NCBI GenBank assembly: GCA_020633515.1
Contig: JACKDM010000062.1
Location: 1 to 22,462 of the forward strand
Origin: Myxococcales bacterium
GTDB lineage: Bacteria > Myxococcota > Bradymonadia > UBA7976 > UBA1532
Reading direction: 5' to 3'
DNA: 22,462 nt
A model generated the notes under the pieces. That model did no database searches. It was not told the DNA's origin and was given only the letters and a program-made list of their open reading frames with translations. Position 1 is the first letter of the stretch; each line of letters begins with the position of its first letter. Below are positions 6,706 through 13,304 of this stretch, in pieces. The translations under genes were made by a program, and so were the position numbers.

Positions 6706-8610
6706 GTGCTCGCCCTGCTCATCGCGCTGCTCGCCCCGCCCGCGCCGGTCGACGTCGAGGCCGATCGCCTCGAGCTGACCGCCGACGGTTGGCGGGCGAG
6801 CGGGCTCGTGTTGCAGACCGGCGGCGCGCGGCTCAGCGCGGCCACCGCCGAGGGGCATCCCACCGCCGCCTGCCCGCAGGGCGCGCTCACCTTGCAGGGC
6901 CCGATCACGCTCGTCGCGCCCGCCGCCCGCCTCGACGCCGCCGACGCGACGCTCTGCCTGCCGGGCGGCGCGCTCACCGCGGCCGATGCGCGCCTCGACG
7001 GCCCGCGTCTGCGCGGCGGCGCGGCGCGGCTCGGGTGGGACGACGGCGCGCTCACCGCCGAGGACGGCTGGTTCAGCGCCTGCGGCTGCGACGACCCGCC
7101 GTGGACGATCAGCGCGAGCGCGGCGACGATCCGGCCCGGCGAGGGCGCGTGGGCGCGCTGGCCGGTGCTGCGGGCGGGCGGGGTCCCGATCGCGGCGGCG
7201 CCGGTCGCCTACGTGCCGCTCGCGCGCCGCCGCACCGGGCTCTTGCTGCCGACGGCCGGCTACGACGCCGAGGACGGGTGGTGGGCGAAGCTGCCGCTCT
7301 TCGTCGCGCTCGGGCCGAGCCTCGACCTGACGCTGAGCCCCGGCTGGCGCGACGGCTTCATCACCGACGGGCGGCTGCGCTGGGCGGCGAGCGCGCGCGA
7401 CCGCGGCAGCGTCGAGGGCGGCTTCGCGGCGCCCGACGAGGGCTTCGCGGCCGGGCGCGGCACCGCGCCGCTCGGTCCGCTGCGGGTCGCGGTCGACGGC
7501 GGCTGGGCGAGCGACCCCGAGGCCTGGATCGCGCGGCGGCCGGGCTACCTCGACCGCAGCCGGGCGACGCTCACCGCCGAGGCCGGCGCGGCCGCGGCGG
7601 GCGAGGGCCTCGCGGTCGGGATCCGCGGCGGGCGGCTCGACCCGCTGGTCGGCGAGCGGCCGGTCGTCGACGTCGTGCCCGAGGTGTGGAGCGCGCTCGG
7701 CGGCGCGGTCGGGCCGCTGGTGGTCGGCTTCGAGGCGCTGGTCGGGCGGTACGCGATCGACGGCGCGGCGGCCGAGGTGTACGACCTCGCGGTCGACGCC
7801 GCCGCGCCGCACTGGATCGGCCCGCTGCGGCTGCGGCCGGTCGCGGGCGCGCGGACCCGGATCCACCCGGCGGGCGAGGGCGAGGACGCGGGGAGCGGGC
7901 AGCGCGTCGCCGGCTTCGCCGCGGTCGAGGCCGAGCTGGCGGTCGCGCGGCGTTACGGCGTCGGGCGGCATGTCATCGCGTTGACGGTCGACGGCCGGGT
8001 CGCCGACTTCGCGGTCGAGGGCGCGCCGCCGATCCTCGAGCAGCGCGATCGACCGGTCGCGTCGCGCGCGGTCGGCGCCGTGCTCGCGAGCCGCTTCATC
8101 GGGCGAAGCTGGCAGGCCGAGGCGAGCGCGCGGCTCGACTACGAGGCGCGCGCGCCGGTCGAGGGCTTGACCGCGCCGTGGCTGCGGGGGCGGGTCGAGG
8201 GTCCGCTGGCGGGCGCCGAGCTCGATGTCGCCGGGCGCGACGCGCTCCTCGCCGGGCTGTGGGTCGCGCCGGCCGAAGGGCTACGCCTCGACGCGCGCTG
8301 GCTGCGGTTCGACGCCGATCCGGCGCTGCCGTGGCTGCGGCCGCGGGGCGCGGTGATGCCGACGCAGCAGGCGGTCGACGTCCCGGCGGTGCATGGGCTC
8401 GGGGCGGGCGCGGCGCTGGCGGTCGGCGCGCTCGATCTGCGCTGGCAGGGCGCGCTCGATCCGGCGCGGCGGCAGTACGTCGGCCAGATCGGCGAGCTCG
8501 GGTGGCGGGGGCGCTGCGGGTGCTGGTCGGCGGGGGTGTGGCTCGGCCACGAGGCGGGGCGGCCGGCGCCGGACGTGATGCTGACGGTGAGCCTGGGGCC
8601 GCGGGGGTAG
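6706..8610 (+). CDS. lptD: LptD-like LPS-assembly outer membrane protein
   Basis: LptD forms the outer-membrane barrel that inserts lipopolysaccharide into the outer leaflet. This 634-residue protein has a signal-like hydrophobic start (LALLIALLAPP), an OstA/LptA-like beta-jellyroll (about 15-120), and the family transition segment: FSACGCDDPPWTISASAATI (123-142), then GGVPIAAAPVAYVPLARRRTGLLLP (158-182), matching the family pattern of a Cys/Pro/W motif followed by a PxxYxPY-like strand and R-R-x-G-x-L-x-P. The rest is barrel-like alternating strands, ending GRCGCW...TVSLGPRG with Cys604/Cys606 near the C-terminus, where LptD has its disulphide cysteines. It is shorter than enterobacterial LptD (about 780 residues). 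The GTG start has no ribosome site and the signal peptide lacks a basic head; a different start is possible, but upstream sequence is GC-rich and non-coding in character. Confidence 0.72.
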   Translation: MLALLIALLAPPAPVDVEADRLELTADGWRASGLVLQTGGARLSAATAEGHPTAACPQGALTLQGPITLVAPAARLDAADATLCLPGGALTAADARLDGPRLRGGAARLGWDDGALTAEDGWFSACGCDDPPWTISASAATIRPGEGAWARWPVLRAGGVPIAAAPVAYVPLARRRTGLLLPTAGYDAEDGWWAKLPLFVALGPSLDLTLSPGWRDGFITDGRLRWAASARDRGSVEGGFAAPDEGFAAGRGTAPLGPLRVAVDGGWASDPEAWIARRPGYLDRSRATLTAEAGAAAAGEGLAVGIRGGRLDPLVGERPVVDVVPEVWSALGGAVGPLVVGFEALVGRYAIDGAAAEVYDLAVDAAAPHWIGPLRLRPVAGARTRIHPAGEGEDAGSGQRVAGFAAVEAELAVARRYGVGRHVIALTVDGRVADFAVEGAPPILEQRDRPVASRAVGAVLASRFIGRSWQAEASARLDYEARAPVEGLTAPWLRGRVEGPLAGAELDVAGRDALLAGLWVAPAEGLRLDARWLRFDADPALPWLRPRGAVMPTQQAVDVPAVHGLGAGAALAVGALDLRWQGALDPARRQYVGQIGELGWRGRCGCWSAGVWLGHEAGRPAPDVMLTVSLGPRG

Positions 8611-8629
8611 CTGGCCGTCGCTCACCGGA

Positions 8630-10189
8630 TCAGCGGCCGCCCCCGTCGAGCCCCGCGTCGGCGTCGGCGCCCGCGTCAGGGTCGAGCCCCGCGTCGGGCT
8701 CGGGCTCGACGCCGCCGTCGGGCGCCGGGAAGTCCTCGCTCGGGTAGATGCAGAACCCGATCGCCTGCCCTGCCTCGCCGGCGAAGCAGAACTGCTCGGC
8801 GGGGCACTCGCCCGCGACACCGGGCCGGCAGAGCGCGATGCAGACCTGCTCCGCGCGGTTGTTGCCGCCGCAGATGGAGGTCCCCGCGCAGTCGTCGATC
8901 GTCGCGCACGGCTCGCCGAGCGCCACCTGCCCGTCGGGCACGCAGCGGCCGTTGGCCGAGCTCACCGCGAGCACCCGGCACGCCTGCCCGTCGGGGCACT
9001 GGTCGTCGAAGACGTCGCAGTCGGTGCGGTAGCAGACGCCGATGTGCTGCGTCTCGTCGAGCGCGGTGTTCGGGTCGTCGGCCTGCGAGAAGTCGAGGCA
9101 GAACTCGTCCTCGGTGCAGGTGGTGGGCGCGCGCGGGTCGCAGAGGTTGACGCACTCGCCGCGCTCGTCGTTGGGGTCGCTCGGGTCGAGCGGGTCGTCG
9201 GCGTCGCCGAAGCAGAGCGCGCCGGGCACGCAGCGCAGCGCCGCGCTCGCCTCGTCGCGCCCCTCGGCGCCGTTGTCGCACGGCGCGCCGATCGCGGCGG
9301 TGCCGGCCTCGATGCAGTAGCCGGGCTGGCCCTGGCGCGCCTGCCCCTCGCTGAGCGGGTAGCAGGTCCCGGGGAAGGCGCCGACGCCGCAGTCTTCGTA
9401 GAGCGTGCCGTTGCCGGTGTTGGGGCCGCAGAACTCGAAGTAGCAGATGCTGCCGAGCGCGGGCTGGCACGACTCGCTGAACGGGCAGTCGGCGTCGGCC
9501 GCGCACGGGTGGATGCAGATCCCCGGCGCGAACGGATCGGCGCTGAACGAGCGGCACTCCTGGTCTTCGGCGCAGGCGTTCGACGAGCGGCACTCAGCGA
9601 ACTGCGCGGTCACGCACCGGCCCTCGTCGCAGGTCTCACGGTCGGGGCGGCAGTGGTAGTCGGTCACGCAGGTGCCGTCGTCGCGCACGCAGTAGCCGCC
9701 GAGGCACTGCTCACCGGCCATGCACGGGTAGGGGCAGGGGATGTCGCTGGGGAGCGGGTCGGGGGTGACGTCCTCGGCGCAGGCCTCGCCGAGCTGCGCG
9801 GGGAGCCGGTCGCGGCCGAACTCGACGACGGTCGCGCAGTCGCCGGCGCCGTTGATGACGCTCGCGAGCTGGGGGGTCATCGCGCAGATCGTGGCGCACG
9901 CCGCCTCGACCCCGGCCGCGTCGTCGCCGCCGATCTCGCAGCGCTCGATCGCGCAGCGCCCGAGCCGGTCGCAGGCGGTCGCGCAGCCGTCGACCGGCGC
10001 GGCGTCGGGCGCGGCGTCGGGCCGGGGAGGCGCCTGATCGGGCTCGACCCGCGCGTCGTCCGCGGCCGCGTCGAGCGCGCCATCGAGCGCGGGCGCGGGG
10101 CGCGCGTCGCCGCTGTCGTCATCGTTGGCGGTGCAGGCCCAGGCGCACAGCGCGAGCGCGCACCACGCCCCGCTCATCAAGCGACGCAT
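8630..10189 (-). CDS. Cysteine-rich predicted lipoprotein with Asp-Ala-Gly tail
   Basis: A 519-residue secreted protein of unknown function. The N-terminus MRRLMSGAWCALALCAWAC is a signal peptide with a weak lipobox (AWA-C19), followed by a long Asp/Ala/Pro linker. From residue about 68 to the C-terminus there are dozens of cysteines in short repeats such as C-x4-C-x5-C units with C(P)xG-x-C and CxxDxDC cores, typical of disulphide-rich extracellular proteins of Myxococcota. The last 30 residues are acidic DAG/DAGLD repeats. The ATG at 10189 has a strong GGAGG site 7 bases upstream (10197-10201 on the other strand). It lies 55 bases downstream of the AMIN gene and probably shares its promoter, and it converges on the lptD-like gene with only 19 bases between. 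Ligand or partner cannot be told from sequence. Confidence 0.82.
   Translation of the reverse strand: MRRLMSGAWCALALCAWACTANDDDSGDARPAPALDGALDAAADDARVEPDQAPPRPDAAPDAAPVDGCATACDRLGRCAIERCEIGGDDAAGVEAACATICAMTPQLASVINGAGDCATVVEFGRDRLPAQLGEACAEDVTPDPLPSDIPCPYPCMAGEQCLGGYCVRDDGTCVTDYHCRPDRETCDEGRCVTAQFAECRSSNACAEDQECRSFSADPFAPGICIHPCAADADCPFSESCQPALGSICYFEFCGPNTGNGTLYEDCGVGAFPGTCYPLSEGQARQGQPGYCIEAGTAAIGAPCDNGAEGRDEASAALRCVPGALCFGDADDPLDPSDPNDERGECVNLCDPRAPTTCTEDEFCLDFSQADDPNTALDETQHIGVCYRTDCDVFDDQCPDGQACRVLAVSSANGRCVPDGQVALGEPCATIDDCAGTSICGGNNRAEQVCIALCRPGVAGECPAEQFCFAGEAGQAIGFCIYPSEDFPAPDGGVEPEPDAGLDPDAGADADAGLDGGGR
8645..8697 (-). repeat. Short direct repeat inside the Cys-rich gene
   Basis: A perfect 17-base sequence occurs at 8645-8661 and 8681-8697, exactly 36 bases apart, so the frame is kept. 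It encodes the repeated Asp-Ala-Gly-Leu-Asp units of the tail. Slippage here could change the tail length by 12 codons without breaking the gene. Confidence 0.7.
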
Positions 10190-10244
10190 CGTCTCTCCTC
10201 CCTCGTCGTTGTGCGAGCCGGTACGAGCGGTGGGTGGGCCGGTG

Positions 10245-10805
10245 TCAGTTCGTCGACGCCGCCGCCGCCGAGGGCAGCTTGGGCGGCGTGATCGGGCCGG
10301 TGGGCGGCCGGAAGTCGAGGAAGAGGTAGTTGCCCTCCTGCCGGAGGTCGTAGCCCACGACCTCGCGCAGATCGATCGTCACCCGCACCTTGTTGCCCTT
10401 GAGCTGCCGCGCGTCGACCCGCGAGATGGCGGTGGGGAACCAGCCGGTCTCGAGCGGGCGGCCGTCGTTCTGACTGTGCAGCCGGGCGTCGGTGAGCTCG
10501 AGGATCACCTGATTCGGCTCGCCGGGCACGAGCGTGTACTCCGGCGGCTCGGTGCTCTGCACGAAGACCCGACCCCCCTGCCCCGCCATCTGGAACCCGA
10601 CCCAGGTCACCACCCGGATCGCGCCCTTGCTGCGCACCGTCGCCTTGCCCGGCGCGAGATCCTTCATGCCCGGCTGCACGCCGAGGTAGGGGCCGGTGCG
10701 GGTCGTGGCCTTGGTCTTCTGGGTCGGCGCGTCCTGCGCCCCGGCGGGGGCGGCGGCCAGCGTGAGGAGGGCGAGCAGCAACGTGGCGAGCGGGCGGGTC
10801 GACAT
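10245..10805 (-). CDS. Stand-alone AMIN-domain exported protein
   Basis: A 186-residue periplasmic protein. MSTRPLATLLLALLTLAAAPAGAQ is a clear signal peptide with cleavage after AGA. Residues about 64-167 fit the AMIN domain: a run of beta strands (RVVTWVGF, GRVFVQSTEP, EYTLVPG..NQVILELTDA, PTAISRVDARQ, KVRVTIDLRE, YDLRQEGNYLFLDF). AMIN domains occur at the N-termini of PilQ secretins and AmiC amidases, where they direct the protein to peptidoglycan or the division or pole site. Here no secretin or amidase domain follows; the protein ends in a Pro/Ala tail. The start at 10805 is set by AAGGAG (10811-10816, 5 bases away) and the signal peptide; the frame is open further upstream without such signals. 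A pilus- or cell-wall-associated accessory role is only inferred. Confidence 0.8.
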   Translation of the reverse strand: MSTRPLATLLLALLTLAAAPAGAQDAPTQKTKATTRTGPYLGVQPGMKDLAPGKATVRSKGAIRVVTWVGFQMAGQGGRVFVQSTEPPEYTLVPGEPNQVILELTDARLHSQNDGRPLETGWFPTAISRVDARQLKGNKVRVTIDLREVVGYDLRQEGNYLFLDFRPPTGPITPPKLPSAAAASTN

Positions 10806-10873
10806 CTCCACTCCTTGCGCAGGGCCGGGGACGACGGCGACGGGGGCGGCCACGCGCGCGGCGCGGAACGACC

Positions 10874-10902
10874 TTTGCCCCCCGGCTCTCATCTGGTAAC
10901 AC
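10874..10902 (+). promoter_or_regulatory. Candidate promoter for the 10938 operon
   Basis: TTTGCC (10874-10879), 17 bases, then TAACAC (10897-10902) preceded by TGG, an extended -10 feature. It lies in the 132-base gap between divergent genes. The predicted start near 10909 leaves about 29 bases of leader holding the GGAGGG ribosome site at 10925-10930. Confidence 0.4.
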
Positions 10903-10937
10903 AGCGCAGTCCACACGTCGAGCCGGAGGGCTGCCCG

Positions 10938-12311
10938 ATGGAGCCGATGTCGATCCGTTCCGCCTGGTCTTCACCCGCCCCCGGCCTCGCCGCCCGCGCG
11001 CTCGACTTCCACCTCGGCGAGCTCGCCCGCTGGCTCACCTCGGCCGGCGCCGAACCCCGCCTCGCGATCGTGCTCTGCGCCGGCAAAGGCGCCCGCGACC
11101 GCTTCGTCGAGGGCGTCGCCATCGACCGCGTCAAGGTCGTGCCCGCGCCCGCGACCCCCGCCCGCCCGCTGCACCCGACCCTGCTCGCCCACGAGGGCGA
11201 CCACTTCAACTCGACCCTCTACGTCGTCGACGGCTTCGAAGCCGGCGACCCGACCCCCGTCTTCGAAGCGCTCGCCGGCCGCGTCGGACTGCTCACCCGC
11301 ACCGCCACCTGGGTCGCGCTCGTCATCCAGAGCCTCGACGCCCTCGCCGCGCTCTACGCCGCCGCACCCGCGCTCGCCGACAAGGCCATGCGCCACGTCC
11401 TCGTCGTCGGCGACGCCGTCGAGGCCGGCGACGACCCCATCCCGCCCGCGCTCGCCGCCCGCTGGCTGCGCGACGGCCGCGTCGCCGAGCTCTGCTTCCA
11501 CCACCTGCTCACCCCCAAGGCCCCGCCCGCCGCGCTCGACTTCGACCGCCTCGTGCGCACCGGCTACGTCGAAGGCCTCGTCGGCGCCGCGATCCACCCC
11601 GAGCGCCAGCGCCTCGCCGTGCTCTGGGCCGCCGGCCCCGACGCGACCACCCTCCCCTTCCCCGCCGATCAGGCCGGCCCCGTCGCCGCGCTCGCCGCCG
11701 CCCGCCGCCTCCCCGACGCGCTCCGCCCCGCCGAACGCGACACGCTGACGAAGACCCTCGCCGAGCACCCGCGCGCCCGCCTCGCCGCCGGGCTCCCCGT
11801 CGACGACGCCCCCGTGCTCGCCGCGCTCCGCCACGTCGCCGCCGTCGGCCAGGGCGAGGCCAGCGGCGGCCCCGCGCTCCTCACCCGGCTCCGCGCGCTC
11901 ACCGCCGACGCCGACCCCTCGCTGCGCGCCCACGCCCTGCAAGCCATCGCCGCCGCCGCCGCCGCCTTCGACGACCTCGAAGCCTGCGAACAGGCGCTCG
12001 GCGAGGCCGCGCTCGCCGCCCGCGCCGCCGGGCTCGTCGAGCTGCTCTTCGACCTCGTCGAGAAGCAGGTCCAGATCCACGCCTTCCAGGACCGCCGCGG
12101 CAAGGCGCGCGAGGCGCTCGACCTGCTCGAAGCGCTCGCCCCCGGCCTCTGCTCGCCGTTCTACGCCGCCCGCCTCCGCCTCGCCCGCGGCGAGTTCCTC
12201 GCCCCGCTCGACGCCGCCCGCGCCGGCGAGGAGCTGCGCGCCGCCGAGCGCCTCTTCACCGGCCACGGCTACCCCGAGTGGGCCGAGCTCGCCGCCGAGA
12301 GCGCCCGATGA
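10938..12311 (+). CDS. Unrecognised protein; possible degenerate STAND-like domain plus helical repeats
   Basis: A 457-residue cytoplasmic protein I cannot name. The first 150 residues alternate strands and helices (LAIVLCAGKGARDRFVEG, STLYVVDGFEAGDPTPVFEAL, TRTATWVALVIQSLDALAALY, MRHVLVVGD). This order resembles the core of STAND-type NTPases, but where a P-loop should be there is CAGKGARDR, with no GxxxxGK[ST]; if related, it is an inactive copy. The C-terminal third (about 300-457) is Ala/Leu-rich helices that look like TPR or SEL-type repeats (EALDLLEALAPGLCSPFYAARLRLARGEF). The ATG at 10938 has an excellent GGAGGG 7 bases before it. The stop overlaps the next ATG (ATGA), so it is the first gene of an operon with the HEAT lipoprotein and the hydratase-kinase fusion. 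The gene is certain; its function is not. Confidence 0.75.
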   Translation: MEPMSIRSAWSSPAPGLAARALDFHLGELARWLTSAGAEPRLAIVLCAGKGARDRFVEGVAIDRVKVVPAPATPARPLHPTLLAHEGDHFNSTLYVVDGFEAGDPTPVFEALAGRVGLLTRTATWVALVIQSLDALAALYAAAPALADKAMRHVLVVGDAVEAGDDPIPPALAARWLRDGRVAELCFHHLLTPKAPPAALDFDRLVRTGYVEGLVGAAIHPERQRLAVLWAAGPDATTLPFPADQAGPVAALAAARRLPDALRPAERDTLTKTLAEHPRARLAAGLPVDDAPVLAALRHVAAVGQGEASGGPALLTRLRALTADADPSLRAHALQAIAAAAAAFDDLEACEQALGEAALAARAAGLVELLFDLVEKQVQIHAFQDRRGKAREALDLLEALAPGLCSPFYAARLRLARGEFLAPLDAARAGEELRAAERLFTGHGYPEWAELAAESAR

Positions 12312-13294
12312 GCCCCGCGCCCCGCGCCGCGCCCGGCCACCGACCGACGGCGACGTTCTCCGCGCTCGCGCTCGCCCTCGCGCTCGCCGCGTGCAGCGAC
12401 CCCACCCCGCCGCCCGCCGCGCCGGCCCCCGCCGCCCGCGTCACCGCGCTCGAGGTCACCGACGCCACCCCGCCCGACCGCCGCCCCGTCACCCTCGCCG
12501 CCGACGCCCTGCACGCCACCCTGCGCGACGCCCTCGCCGCCGCCGGGCTCAGCGTCGGCGCCGACGACATCTTCGGCCTCGCCCGCGCCCTCGAAGGCGC
12601 CCGCGACCGCGCCGGGCTCGGCCCCGGCGGCTGGCGCGTCGAGGTCGCCGCCCGCGCCATCTACGGCGTCTCCGACGGCGAAGGCGTCGCCGCCGCCCCG
12701 GTCGCCGGCCAGGCCAAGGCCGTCTGGATCGTCGAGCTCCGCCTCCGCCCCCCCGACGGATCACCCGCGCTCTACGCCGGCGCCGAAGCCACCGCCGAGG
12801 CCAGCTTCCCCGGCGGCGACCCCGCCGCGCTCCGCCCGCTCATCGAGGCCCGCGTCGAGGCCGCCGCCCGCGACGCCGCCCGCGCCGTCGCCGCGCAGGT
12901 CGACACCCTCGGCCAGACCGAAGACGCGCTCGTCGCCTCGCTCGGCCACCCCGAGCCCGACATCCGCCGCGCCGCCGCCGGCCGCCTCGGCATGCTCCGC
13001 GCCGCGACCGCCGTGCCCGCGCTCGCCGACGCGCTCCGCCGCGAACGCGACCGCGAAGCCCGCCTCCGCATGGTCGGCGCGCTCGCCGAGATCGGCGACG
13101 ACCGCGCCGCCGAGGTCCTCATCGAGCTCGCCAACCCCCGCGACCGCGAGCTCTTGCGCGCCGTCGTCGACGCGCTCTCGGTCGTCGGCGGCGAGCGCGT
13201 CGACGACTTCCTCGCGATCCTCTCGACCCACGACGACGCCGACGTGCGCCTGCTCGTCGAGCAAGCGCAGGAACGCCTCCGCCGGCAGAAGTGA
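12308..13294 (+). CDS. HEAT-repeat lipoprotein
   Basis: A 328-residue predicted lipoprotein. The signal peptide has a lipobox ALAA-C (Cys29) followed by a Pro/Ala linker. Residues about 45-195 form an uncharacterised alpha/beta region. From about 205 to 325 there are three or four HEAT/PBS-lyase-like repeats: LGHPEPDIRRAAAGRLGMLR, ADALRRERDREARLRMVGAL, ANPRDRELLRAVVDALSVVG and STHDDADVRLLVEQAQERL. HEAT arrays bind proteins; this one would sit in the periplasm or on the outer membrane. The ATG at 12308 overlaps the previous stop (ATGA), so translation is likely coupled. The frame also has an ATG at 12278, but that start would put Arg-rich residues in front and lies inside the upstream gene. 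Confidence 0.82.
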   Translation: MSPAPRAAPGHRPTATFSALALALALAACSDPTPPPAAPAPAARVTALEVTDATPPDRRPVTLAADALHATLRDALAAAGLSVGADDIFGLARALEGARDRAGLGPGGWRVEVAARAIYGVSDGEGVAAAPVAGQAKAVWIVELRLRPPDGSPALYAGAEATAEASFPGGDPAALRPLIEARVEAAARDAARAVAAQVDTLGQTEDALVASLGHPEPDIRRAAAGRLGMLRAATAVPALADALRRERDREARLRMVGALAEIGDDRAAEVLIELANPRDRELLRAVVDALSVVGGERVDDFLAILSTHDDADVRLLVEQAQERLRRQK

Positions 13295-13304
13295 CCCCGC
13301 CCCC

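Noticed and set aside
9044..10291. Plus-strand open frame opposite the Cys-rich lipoprotein
   Set aside because: Low-complexity Ala/Arg/Val/Gly translation without motifs; the minus strand has a signal peptide, ribosome site and conserved Cys spacing.
12278..12310. Earlier ATG for the HEAT lipoprotein
   Set aside because: It would add an Arg-rich stretch before the signal peptide; the ATGA overlap at 12308 fits the operon.
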